Shown piece by piece: positions 52,401 to 63,013 of a stretch of DNA of 64,000 nucleotides. Location: the NCBI GenBank assembly GCA_029339195.1, contig JAPTJF010000047.1:62001-126000 (forward strand). Reading direction: 5' to 3'. Position numbers and translations under genes: made by a program. Each line of letters begins with the position of its first letter. The stretch's first letter is position 1. The notes beneath the pieces are model-generated. The model saw only the letters and a program-made list of their open reading frames with translations, had not been told where the DNA came from and searched no databases. This DNA is from Micractinium sp. NFX-FRZ. Lineage: Eukaryota > Chlorophyta > Trebouxiophyceae > Chlorellales > Chlorellaceae.

Positions 52401-55400
52401 CATGGGTGGTGTGCACCGTTTGAAGCGCTCGGATGACGTGCCAAACTCTTCGCCTCTGACCGCCACCTCTTGTCTGCAGGTGTTTGCGCGGCTGCCCGCA
52501 CTGCACGCGCTGCAGCTGGAGGAGAGCCTCAAGCAGTTTGCCGCGCCTCTGCGGGAGCAGGTGCGCCTGTCCTGCACCACCCTGCCTGGTTTTGAAATGG
52601 GAGGTGCCTCAAGCAGGGGATGGGAGGGGATTGGAACAGTGTGCCGCACTGCTGCGAGAGTAGGCGCGTGTGTGGATGCTGTCCCAATCTGCCACCTGCA
52701 TGGTGTGAGGCTGGGGCGTCGGGTGGGACGTGGCGTGCGGCGCCGGGCAGCACGTGCTGCTGCTGCTGCTGCTCCTGCTCCTGGTGCATGCTTACTCGCC
52801 ATTGTTCCTGCCGCCTGCCACCCGCCCTCACCTGCCCTGCTCCTGCTGCGTGCTGACCCGCCTGCCTGGCCCCCGCCCGCCCTCACCTGTCCTCCCAGGT
52901 GGACCTTGCGCGAGAGGCCACCCACCTGCATGCCTTCAACTACAACTTTAGAAATACAGGTGCGGGCCGGGGTGGGGGAAGCAGGGGGAGGGTAGGCGGG
53001 GAGTGCGTTGCGCCTTGTTTGGATGGGTGGTCCGTGTGTTTGCCGATGGGCAGCGGCAGGGCACCTGCTCCCTACAGCTTCAGGAGGACGGGCGAGTGGG
53101 AGACGCAAGTGTGCTGGCGGTATGGGTGGGGGTGAGAAGGGCAGGGGCAGCCTCCAGACGAGTCAACGTGGGCGGGCCTGCTCCCGTGCTCTCGGGTCGG
53201 TGAAGCCCTACGCCGCATGCCCCACGCCCTCTTGCCCATCAATTTCCCCGGGCCGCGCCCTCTGGCCAATACTTCTCAGCCGCCTGTGTCCACTGACCCC
53301 TGTGTGCCTGTGTGCTGCCACATCACCATCATCCTGCCTGCCTGCAGCCGGCGTCTCCTTCCCAGTGCCGCTCTACCCGCTGGTGCAGCCGGCGGTGCTT
53401 GTGGAGACATTTGAGGCGGGGACACACATCAGCACCTACGTGGCCAGGTGCGGACCTGCCCTGGTCAATCGGGTCTAAAAAGCCCTGCTGTGCCCAACCC
53501 GCTAGATCCCCGCCATCGCCTGCTTCTGCCCACACCTGCGCTGCCTTTGCACGTGGCACGTGGCACGTGCTCCCCCAAAAAGCAAGCTGCACACTCCAAA
53601 CTGGCCAGCCCGTGCCCCTCATGTGTTGCCTGTGCAGGGGCGCCGGCGCCCCCCACAACAGCGAGCTGGCGCGGCTGGGGGCGCGCACCATGCTCCATAT
53701 GATGATCGTAGATAAGTGAGCTTGGTGTTGAGCGATGTACTGTAATGTTTTGCCCTCTGGAGTGGGCATGTGCTACGGGGTGTGTGCATTCGGGAGTGGC
53801 CAACGGCTGCACCTGCATGTGGACAAGTGAGTCTGAACTGATCTAGTACAATGTCCGTTGACACGTTGGCTTGGTTCCAAGCTCCGCGTAATACCCTCTT
53901 GCTTCTCTGTGGATGTGTGTGATAAGGGGGTAGGGTTTGTGCAAGCAGGAGCTGCCAGTGGGCTGCAAACGATCTAAATATACTACTCGTGGACAAGAGT
54001 GAACACATGCCACGTCCGACTGGTTGCACTTGCACTTGCACGTGACAGGGGTCGTGGAGGGGTTCATTTTGTGCACAGGATCCAGGGCGGCGCAGGCAGG
54101 CCGGGGCATCCACGCCCAGCTGTGGACCAGTGGACGAGCCACCCGGCTTTTATAGGAAACTTGAACCCCAGCTGCGCCTGCGACATGCAGCACCCAGCAA
54201 GAGTGTGCCCCCTCCTCTCCCCTCCCCGCCCACCCCGCCCTCTTGCTCCCTGCCCCGCCCTGCAGCCTCATCCACGCCGACTTGCACCCCGGCAACATCC
54301 TGGTCACTCTAGACCTGCCTTTTGGGCGCCCCCTGAACGCTCTGGTGCGGGCGGGCGCGCGCGCCGCCTCCTCCCTCTTTGGCTGGGACGCCTCCCCCCT
54401 CCTCGAGTCCTGGCAGCGAGCCAGCCTGGTGCTGCTCGATGCCGGCATGGCCATGCGCCTGTCACGTGAGTGCCGCGCCTGGGCAAGTCGGGAGAAGGAG
54501 GGGATGGTTTGCGTGCATTTGGCTGCCGGGGCGGCACCCGATCCCTGGCCCTGCATCCCTTGGTGTGCGCTTCAGTCTCACGCTTTGCCCCAATGTGGAT
54601 GCCCTGCCCCGCAGCCGAGGACCAGCGCAACATGTTTGGGCTGTTTGAGTCGTTTGCCGAGATGGATGGCAGCCGCGTGGCCGACTGGACGCTGCGCTTC
54701 TCAGGTGGGGTTTCGTGTGTGTTTGGGGCCACATATCGCATGTGTGTATATGTGTGTGGGTGCGTGTGTGTCGCTGACTGGACGCTGCGCTTCTCAGGTG
54801 GGGCTCGGCCTGTGTTCCGGGAAACACCCCCACGTGTGTGTGTGTGCTCTGTGGTTCACAGCTGGCCACCCGCTGCGGGGGACCCAGTGACATGCAGAGG
54901 GGATGCATGGTAGGGGAGCGTGGGGAGGAGGGAGGGCAGGAGCTGGAGGGTGTGGGGGGGGGAGGCCTTAGTTGGGGGCGCCTGGCCTGGGGCAGGCGAG
55001 TGTGGAGGTGGGGCAATCGGCACTGCCAGGCTTCCCGCCCGCCCGTGTCGGCTGTCACCTCTTCTCCCTTTCTGCTGCCTGCGTGCACTTGAGAAGCGGC
55101 GCTGCCCTGGGCCCAACCGGCCACGTGGTTGCCTCCAGCTTGCCTTCAGCTCTCTGACTACTTCCCTGCCCCCCTCCCCTCCTTCCCAGCCTGCTCACTC
55201 TGTGCCTTGCCTGCCCCCCTCTCTTTCCCTCCCTGCAGGCGAGGAGCAGTGCTGCCTGCTGCCTCCAACTTGCCTCCAATTTGCCGGCCCCACCCCCTTC
55301 CCTTGTTCTCCCCTGCAGGCGAGGAGCAGAGCTGCCCCGACGCCGAGGCCTTCCGCGCTGACGTGGCCGCCTTCTTTGAGCGGCTGACCGCCGAGAGCGT

Positions 55401-56917
55401 CACCAGCGGCAAGACCCACGGGGCGGATGCTCTGGCGGATGTTCTGGAGATGGTGCGCACGCACCAGGTCAACATGCCCGGACACATCTGCGCCACAGGT
55501 GCGTGCGCGCCTGCCCCAGCCCAGCCCGCACACGCGCGCCTTCCTGTGCTGGAACGCGGGAACGGCGGAGTTATTAGACTGGGCGTGCCTCCCAAGCTCA
55601 GCTCCGCCTACCGCCCCTGCACCACACCCCGCCTGTTGCGACCAGGCCACCGCCCTTTCTTGCGTCTTTGCATGCCGTGGCACTGGATGGGTGCTTTCCA
55701 CGGAGTCAGCAGGCCTACATTCGCACTGATACGCGCGACATGATGCGCACCTCTCTCGCTTCGCCTGCTGTGCCCGCAGTGGTCACCACCATGGGGTGTG
55801 TTGCACTCCATGCAGTCGTCATTCGCCCTGATTAACTGACATGACGCACGTCCGTCTCTCTTCGCCTGCCGTGCCCGCTGCTGTGCCTGCAGTGGTTACG
55901 ACCATGGTGCTCGAAGGATGGAGCAACAAGCTGGATCCACAGCACTCCACGCTGCAAGGTGGGCTGTGAGGCAGTGCACTGCATCTTGGAAGGCGGTGGC
56001 AGGAAAGAGCGAGCCCGTGGGCTGTGGCAGGCTGGTGGAGCTCAAGGGCAGGGCCAGCAGCATTGGGTGCATGATACAAGGTGAAAGAGGAACCCCTCTT
56101 GCTTTTGGCCTGCCCTCGAGAAGACCGCACCTACCCCCCATTCTACATGCCCGCTGTGCCTGCTGTGCCTGCTGCTGCGCCTGCTGTGCACAGGCGAAGC
56201 ACACAGGGACTGCCCCGCCCAAAGTTACGTCCCCAACGTGCCACACCCGATGCGCCCGCTGAGCCTGCTGCCGTGCCCTGCTGTGGTGCCTGCTGCTGTG
56301 CAGAGGTGAAGCGCATGGTGGCCGCTGCCAAAGGCGGCCTGCTGGGGCAGCTGACTGAGATCATGCTGCGCGGGGAGCTGGTGAGTGGCTCTGCTGTGTG
56401 CCCTGTGGTGTGCCCTGTGGTGTGCTCTGTTGCGCGCACTGCTGTGTGCTCTGTTGTGAGTGGCTTTGTTGCAAGTGGCTCCGTTGGGTGCTCTGTGGTG
56501 TGGGCGGCTCTATTGTGTGCCAAGGGCTAGAGACGCGGTGGGCCAGGTGCGCGGTCAGGGCAGGGGGCCGCCCAGTTGGCTGGGTCCATGCTGCGCGGCT
56601 GGGATGCAACCAGTGGCTTTGCCCCTGGTTGTTTTTGCAAGCCAGCCTGAGGGGTGGTGTGGGTTGGGTCGCGTAGAAGGTCAGCGGGACAAGGTGCTGG
56701 GATGGGACCAGGTTTGCCGTCCTAATCGCGCCTGCTTGGATTGACCTGCCGCGTGCTCTGCTCCGCAGCGCGTCGCGGACCCCAGCCTCCCCTGCCCACC
56801 CAACCCCATCCGACTCGTGCCTTCAAACATCCCATTTCAACTTGCCCTGTGCAGGCGGCAGATAGCGAGGTGATGGAGCGTGTGGCACTGCTGGAGCCAG
56901 CGCTCATGAAGGTGTGA
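49182..56917 (+). CDS. ABC1/UbiB-family atypical kinase (ADCK2-like)
   Basis: Sixteen exons join in phase to 751 residues: 49182-49775, 50106-50201, 50607-50800, 51100-51214, 51513-51687, 52075-52160, 52480-52560, 52899-52959, 53348-53447, 53638-53715, 54266-54465, 54615-54704, 55319-55498, 55893-55958, 56304-56380 and 56855-56917. The N-terminus is long, Ala/Arg/Ser-rich and free of acidic residues, so mitochondrial or plastid import is likely. A hydrophobic helix (ARLAVLLLLFSPVVLTAPF) precedes the kinase domain. Family motifs are present in order: FIKWGQWAATRHDLFP (the KxGQ motif, ADCK2-type wording), SGSIGQIHRG, VVAVKVRHPGV with the ATP lysine, NLIHADLHPGNILV and LLDAGMAM (DFG as DAG). These proteins support ubiquinone or plastoquinone metabolism; the exact substrate is unknown. 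Many introns carry duplicated exon borders. Confidence 0.93.
51402..51448 (+). repeat. Decoy copy of the acceptor and start of ABC1-kinase exon 5
   Basis: CACCTCTCCCGCAG|GCCCCGGCGC and GCGCTGCCCTTCACG recur 92 bp before the true exon start at 51513. The decoy frame soon meets a stop (TTCACGACTTATGA), so it cannot replace the real exon. Confidence 0.9.
54771..54805 (+). repeat. Decoy copy of the end of ABC1-kinase exon 12 with donor
   Basis: GACTGGACGCTGCGCTTCTC then AG|GTGGGG repeats the true exon end at 54704, 93 bp further on and nearly identical. Confidence 0.92.
55228..55258 (+). repeat. Decoy copy of the acceptor and start of ABC1-kinase exon 13
   Basis: CCCTGCAG|GCGAGGAGCAG followed by TGCTGCC occurs at 55239, 80 bp before the true acceptor at 55319 (GCGAGGAGCAGAGCTGCC). 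Confidence 0.9.
55768..55796 (+). repeat. Decoy copy of the acceptor and start of ABC1-kinase exon 14
   Basis: GCAG|TGGTCACCACCATGG at 55780 mirrors the true exon start GCAG|TGGTTACGACCATGG at 55893, 113 bp apart, with similar CTCTCTCGCTTCGCCTG upstream. Confidence 0.88.
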
Positions 56918-58720
56918 AGTGAGCAGAGTGAAGTGAGCCGGGCGTGTGCGGTTCAAGCGCATGCAGGGCGTGGGGCAGGCAGGCCCCTGCCGGCGCGCCT
57001 CCCCGCCGGCGCACGCGCTCCCTCCCGGCAGCGCCCCGTGCGCTTTTCTTGCACCCTGGGCAGCGTTGCTCTCTGCACCGCTTCCCCCACCCACCATGGG
57101 TTTATATGTCTTCCTGGAGTCTGAGCGGCGTGGCTGCCGCCACCGCCTGCTTTGGTGCTCTTCCCCCCCTGCTCTGTTGTCGCATTGCACCCACCGTGCA
57201 CATGCCAAATGTTGCGTCCACCTCTCATTCTTGCGCCCTGCGCCGCCTGGCGTTGCTGTGCCTGCTGGCAGCGGTGCGGCTGGCCATGGGGTGCCAACCC
57301 TAGGCTGCTGATTGCTTGCTCTGTTGCTGTTGTTGTGGGTGCTGACGCTTCAGAGCGGCGATGCCCCACCTCGTCCCAGTGGTGTGTTGTCAAACCCTCC
57401 CCCCCTCATTTTGAATGAACTGAACCACCTCACCTCATTTCATGCTTGGCATTGTTGACGACAGGGAGGCTTTGGCTCCTCGGCTGCCTGCTCCACTCCC
57501 CGTGCTTCCCTTTCCGGTTCTAGCGCCCCTTCCCAGTTCTAGCGCGCTTTTGTCAAGACGCCCACTCGCAGGCACATCAGGCGCGTTTGTAAGCCGGCAC
57601 CGCAGCGGGTCCCAGAACCCTAGTTTTCTCTGAGGGTTGGTTACCGTACAGTCAGGCAAGCGGGGCAAGGCTGGCACTGAGAGCCTGCAGGCAACCCAGT
57701 AATTGTGTGATGAAACATGTGTGATGACTGACTTTAACAGGAGTGGTCAAGGGGACTGGTCAAAGGAGCTGCCCGGCGGCGGCTGGTTGACAGGGGGGTG
57801 GACACAGGGGGGTGCAGCTGGCGGGTCCCTGTGCGCACGGTGGCGCGGTGCTGTACCGCGAGGCAGAAAAATGCACACCTGAGCCCGTGGGGAGGGCGTA
57901 GCGCGCGATGAGTGAGCCCCCTTTGGGCCGCACAGCACAGCACGCACCCAGGGCACCCTAGACCTAGAAGCGTGGGCCTGCCCTTGCCTCCTTACACGCC
58001 ATCTCCTTGGCTGCATCAGTGGGAAGAGCTTCTTCTGAGAAGGAGGTGAGCCTCCTGGGAGTGGGGAAGCCGCCTTGAGGGCGGTGATGTTCTGCGCGGC
58101 ATCTGGGGCCTGCGCGGTCTCAGACTGCGCAGGTCACGCATCAATGTTCCAGCACCTTGTCTGGGCTGCCCAGCTCCTCGCGTTGCTGCGGCGGCGGCTG
58201 GCACCAGACGGTCGGGCTGCGGGGCACACAAACCTTACTCGCTGGCAACCCCATTAGGCTTTGTGTGGCCGGTCATAGTCATAGCAGGAGGCCCGCCTTC
58301 CCTTGTGCGCTCCGCCGGCGCCCCGGACCCCCATGCCCGGTCTGCAGCCTCCTACACCTTTTCCGCTCCTTTGTGCCTCGCCGCACCCCTTGGCCCCATC
58401 ACGCTCCTGTTTGTGCCCTGCAGCCAATAGATCCGGCCCCCCTTTTGATTTGCCGCGGCGTCAACCCCGCTGCCTGCCGCCGCCGCCGCTCCCTCCCCCC
58501 ACCCTTGTCCCCCCCTCTCATTCCTAGGCCCCTCCTCCGCCCTGCTTGAACCCCATTCCCAGCTCCCCCGTCCTGACCAGCCACTCAAACCCCCAGGGTG
58601 TTCAGACCCCGCGCCTTGTACGCCTGTTTGTCATTGCCAGCCCCAGCACCCGCCCTGACGGCCCTCGCCCTTCCCCCTGCCCTCCCTCCCTCCCTCCCCT
58701 GCAGCTTGTAACTTCCCAGG
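56918..58720. other. Intergenic region upstream of the ADP/ATP carrier
   Basis: About 1.8 kb between the ABC1-kinase stop and the carrier start. A TGTAA at 57588-57592 is far from the stop. No gene is supported. A pyrimidine tract and CCTGCAG acceptor at 58698-58704, just 16 bp before the carrier ATG, suggest that part of the region is a 5' UTR intron of the carrier gene. Confidence 0.5.
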
Positions 58721-61700
58721 ATGCTGTCGAGCTCCGTGTACCAGTCGGCCGGCCTGAGCGGCCTGCTGAAGGCCAACATGGCCCAGCAGCCGCAGCAGCC
58801 GTTCATCCCCGCGGCCAAGTGCGTGCCTTCACCGCCTTGCACCCCGCTGTGCTGTGCTGCGCCGTGCTTTGCTGTGCAGTGCTGCGTGCAGTGCCTGTGT
58901 TGCCCCCATCATTTCGCCTCGCGCCGGCTCAGTTCGGCCCAACGTCGACCCAAAGCCCCTGGTGCCTGTTCCTGCCCGCTCCAACCCTGATTCCGTGCCC
59001 CACCCCCTGCCCCCATCATCACACATCCCCTCGTGTTTGCTGTGCGTCTTATTCCATCCATCCAACCACGCAGGGAGGGCGGGAGCAACGCGATTGGCTT
59101 CATCACCGACCTGGCGGCCGGCGGCGTGGCCGGCGCCCTGTCCAAGACTGTCGTGGCTCCCATTGAGCGCGTCAAGCTGCTGCTGCAGACCCAGGACTCC
59201 AACCCCAAGATCAAGTCCGGCGAGGTGGGTGCTGGGGTGCTGGCACACGTGGCAGCTGCTGTCCGGGTGGGCAGGTGGGGGGGCAGGGCCCCAGCCCCAA
59301 GAATCTGCTGGCGAAGTGGGTGGGCGCTGCACAAGTGGCAGGCCCGCCTCGGTTGCTGTCGGGCGCTGAGGGGTTGGCAGTTGTGGGGGCAGGGCTCCTG
59401 GCTTCGTGCCCTGGAGCAATTTCTCATACCGCCCCCTCTCCCCCCCACCCCCTCACCCTCCCACCCCGCAGGTGCCCCGCTACACCGGCATTGGCAACTG
59501 CTTCACCCGCGTGGCTGCCGAGCAGGGCATGGCCTCCTTCTGGCGCGGCAACCTGGCAAACGTGGTCCGCTACTTCCCCACCCAGGTGGGAGGAAGGAGG
59601 CATCTGTAGTGTTTGTGGAGACGACATCATTTGAGGGGCCAGGGTTGTGCAGGAAACGGCAACCGAGTACATGTGCTGAAGGTTGGCTTCGCTAGGCTTT
59701 CTCCCGCATCTGCCACGCATCCATTCCAGCTGCGGCCCCCTGCCCCGCAAGGGTATGCTTCCCCGCCGGGCATCAACTCACTCGCTCAACTCCCGCGCAC
59801 CCGGACCACACCTGCACTGCAGGCGTTCAACTTTGCGTTCAAGGACACCATCAAGGGCCTGTTCCCCAAGTACAACTCCAAGACCGACTTCTGGCAGTTC
59901 TTTGCCGTCAACCTGGCCTCCGGTGGCCTGGCTGGCGCCGGCTCGCTGCTGATTGTCTACCCCCTGGACTTTGCCCGTACCCGCCTGGTGAGCCAGCGGG
60001 GCGGGGCGCAGCGGCGCAGTGCTTGCTCAATTGTGAAGCATGCAAGGGATGGTGGGGTGGGGTGGGGTGGGGTGTGTTACCACCAAGCAGGGTGCCTCCA
60101 CTGTTCACAGGCAGGATTGCTGCCAGGTGGCGAGGGCTCAGCCAGCGAGCACAGCTGCTGCGGCGGCGAGGGCTGCTGCTGCTGGCTGGGCATACCTGCT
60201 CATGGGGCCACACAGCCCCCTGCTCTGGAGCTGCAAGAACAGCGAGCTGCCTACATCGAGCTGCCCACCCCGCTGCTGACCCTTCTCACCCCTCCCTTCG
60301 TCAATCCCGCAGGCTGCTGATGTGGGCTCCGGCAAGGGGCGCGAGTTCACCGGCCTGGTGGACTGCATCTCCAAGACCGCCAAGCGTGCCGGCCCCCTGG
60401 GCCTGTACCAGGGCTTCGGCGTGTCCGTGCAGGTGTGTGGGGTGGCGTTCAGGGCGGGGCGTTGGGTGGGCGTGGCGTGCGTGTCGGCGCAGGGCGGCAC
60501 GCATGCATGCATGCCTGTGAGGTGTGGTGCCACATGCGCACCTTTGGCCAAGCTAACCTCTGGAGGCTCGCCCTGCCCCTGTCCTGCACCCCTGCATTGC
60601 CGCCAGCTCACCGCGCTGTTCTGCACCCCCTGCGCTGCCTGTACTGCAGGGCATCATTGTGTACCGCGGCGCCTACTTCGGCCTGTACGACACTGCCAAG
60701 GGTGTGCTGTTCAAGGTGAGCTCAAGTCCACTTGGTAGCATACTAAATAACCCCAGGAGGCTGCCTGCCCTGGACCGTTTGTGCTTTTGGGTCGGCGTCT
60801 AACCTGAGCGTCTGCAACGGCGCTGTGCTTGAGCATCATCAGCAAGCCTGCTGCCCCCAGCGCAGCCCCACATTGTCGCTCACCCGCCTGTCCCCTGGTG
60901 TCCCTCTCAATGCAGGATGAGCGCAAGGCCAACTTCTTCGCAAAGTGGGCGGTGGCGCAGGCTGTGACCGCTGCTGCTGGCGTGCTCTCCTATCCCTTCG
61001 ACACCGTGCGCCGTAGGCTGATGATGCAGGTACGGTTTGGGTTGGTGTACGTGGGGCGGGTTGAGTTGCTGAACCTGCGCTGGTCTGGCAAGCATGTGTG
61101 CTGTGCTTGTGCCTGCTCAGCTCGTCCACGCTGCCCCCTCTCACTCATCCTGTCTGCTCAATCTGCTGACCCTCCCCACCCCCCTTGCACCTGGCGCCCC
61201 CCCTCTGTAGGCTGGCGGCGAGCGCCAGTACAACGGCACCATTGACTGCTGGCGCAAGGTGGCTGCCCAGGAGGGCATGGGAGCCTTCTTCAAGGGCGCG
61301 CTCTCCAACGTGCTGCGCGGCGCCGGCGGCGCCTTCGTGCTGGTGAGCTGGTGGGGTAGGGGGGAGGGGAGGATGTGAAGGGTCGGGGTGGCCTGAAGCG
61401 GAGGGGACGGCTGGTCGACGCGTCTATGCTGCTGCTGCTGCTGCGTCCCAGGGCACTGTGGGCGGTGTGGCTGTCCCCCAACAACCCTCCTGGGAGGTGC
61501 CACTGTATCCCTTAACAAACCCTCTGAAACCACCCTGTCTCTCTGGTGCCCCCTTCAGGTGCTGTACGATGAGATCAAGGTAAGCAGTCAGCCAGTAGGG
61601 CAGGCAGGAATGTTCTTTAGCGCTGGAAAGTTGGCAGCACAGGGTCACATAGCTCGGAGGTCACTGCCACACAGCACAGCGCAGCGCAGCCCAGCACCTG

Positions 61701-61911
61701 CATGGCGATCAATCAATCAGGCATGTGACAGCCCTTTGCTGCACGACCACCAAGGCAAGGCTCCCGTCGGCGCCAGGACCCCCCGTGCATGCGCCCACAA
61801 GAAACGGGGTATCACCCACAACAGCACCACAGCTCACCTTGTGCGCCCGGCGCCTTCATCCCACCAGTGCAGAAGTTCCTCAACCCCGACGCCCTGCCCA
61901 GCTCCGAGTAA
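58721..61911 (+). CDS. ANT: Mitochondrial ADP/ATP carrier (adenine nucleotide translocator)
   Basis: Ten exons, 58721-58818, 59074-59224, 59472-59585, 59823-59987, 60313-60432, 60650-60715, 60916-61029, 61211-61342, 61559-61579 and 61873-61911, give 339 residues. All three mitochondrial-carrier signatures are present: [24 protein letters not shown] and YPFDTVRRR. Other ADP/ATP-carrier hallmarks are [20 protein letters not shown] and [14 protein letters not shown]. The family-specific RRRMMM hexapeptide reads RRRLMM. The N-terminal extension of about 35 residues is typical for plant and algal carriers. It exchanges matrix ATP for cytosolic ADP in the inner membrane. Exon 1 begins 16 bp after a likely 5' UTR intron acceptor. 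The smallest exon is 21 nt. Confidence 0.97.
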
Positions 61912-63013
61912 GCTTTACGTGGCACCGCCCCGAGGGCCCCGCCCGGAAAGCCCGCCGCCACGGCAACGAAATGAACACGCTCCGCTGCTGGCTCGAGTCA
62001 GTCTAGAGTCGCCCCCCCCCAGCTCTGCCCCCGCCGCTTGTCCCCCAACGTCCGCCGCCCCCCCACGCTCCTCTTGCTCCGCTGCCTTGCTCCGTTACTT
62101 GCACAGCCGCGCCTGTTCTGCTGCATCTTTTCCCTGGCGTGTGGTGTCGCATTGTCGCCAGCGTGGCTTGTCCCCCTCCCCCTGTCTTTCCTCGTATCCC
62201 CTCGTTCCCTTCCCAACCTCAGACGCCGGCTGCTCCCCAGCGGCACGCTCTGCACGTGGCGGGCATGCTGGCCTTGCTGGCCTTGATATTTGCCGCACCA
62301 CCACCCTCCCACCGGGTATTGTGCAACAGAGGACGTAGCACGAGCAGCGCAAGGCTCAAGGGGGGCGGGGCGGGGTGGAAGTGGGGGGCATGATGTGCAT
62401 TTGGAGCGGGGTTAAGAGGGGTGGGTAGACACGGGCTGCGTGATTGAGCAGGGCCTGGCAGTTGATCCCCCTCGCTCGCTCACGGCAGGTAGATCGAGGG
62501 AACGCCTGTGCGGCGGGGAAGGAGACTGGGGGGGAGGCATTCAGACAGCACACAGAGATCAGGGCCCCGTATTCAGATGGCATCGAGAGCGGGAAGCATC
62601 CATGCGACATGAGGCCAGCAGGAACCGGCCTAGAGCGGGGGCTTGCTTGATAGCTCATGGCAAGGCCGCTGGAGGCTCCACGTGTTGCATACCAGTAGCC
62701 AGCCGACCATTTTGCAGGCTTCGGCACAGACAGACCAAGGCAGCTCTGGTGAGGGCGATCAGAGGGCTTGACCGGTGCCCCCCTGTCCCTATGCAAGCCC
62801 GCAAGGAGGACACCTGGCGATGGCGGAGGCACAACAAGTGGTGCCCCCTTGCGAGTGCTGGGGCCAGCTTGCTAGATTACACATTCTGCTCCTAGATTGC
62901 TCCCTGCCTTCGCCCAAAGGCATTCACCTCCGCCTACACCTCCGGCCTGGCTGGGGTCGCTGTTAACTCAGAGCGGGCCAGTGCCACCGTCCGCGGGCTC
63001 GCCCTGCATTGCG
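61912..63013. other. 3' UTR of the carrier gene and upstream region of the last gene
   Basis: About 1.1 kb without a supported gene. The first few hundred bases are C/T-rich and are probably carrier 3' UTR; no TGTAA was found. Confidence 0.4.
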
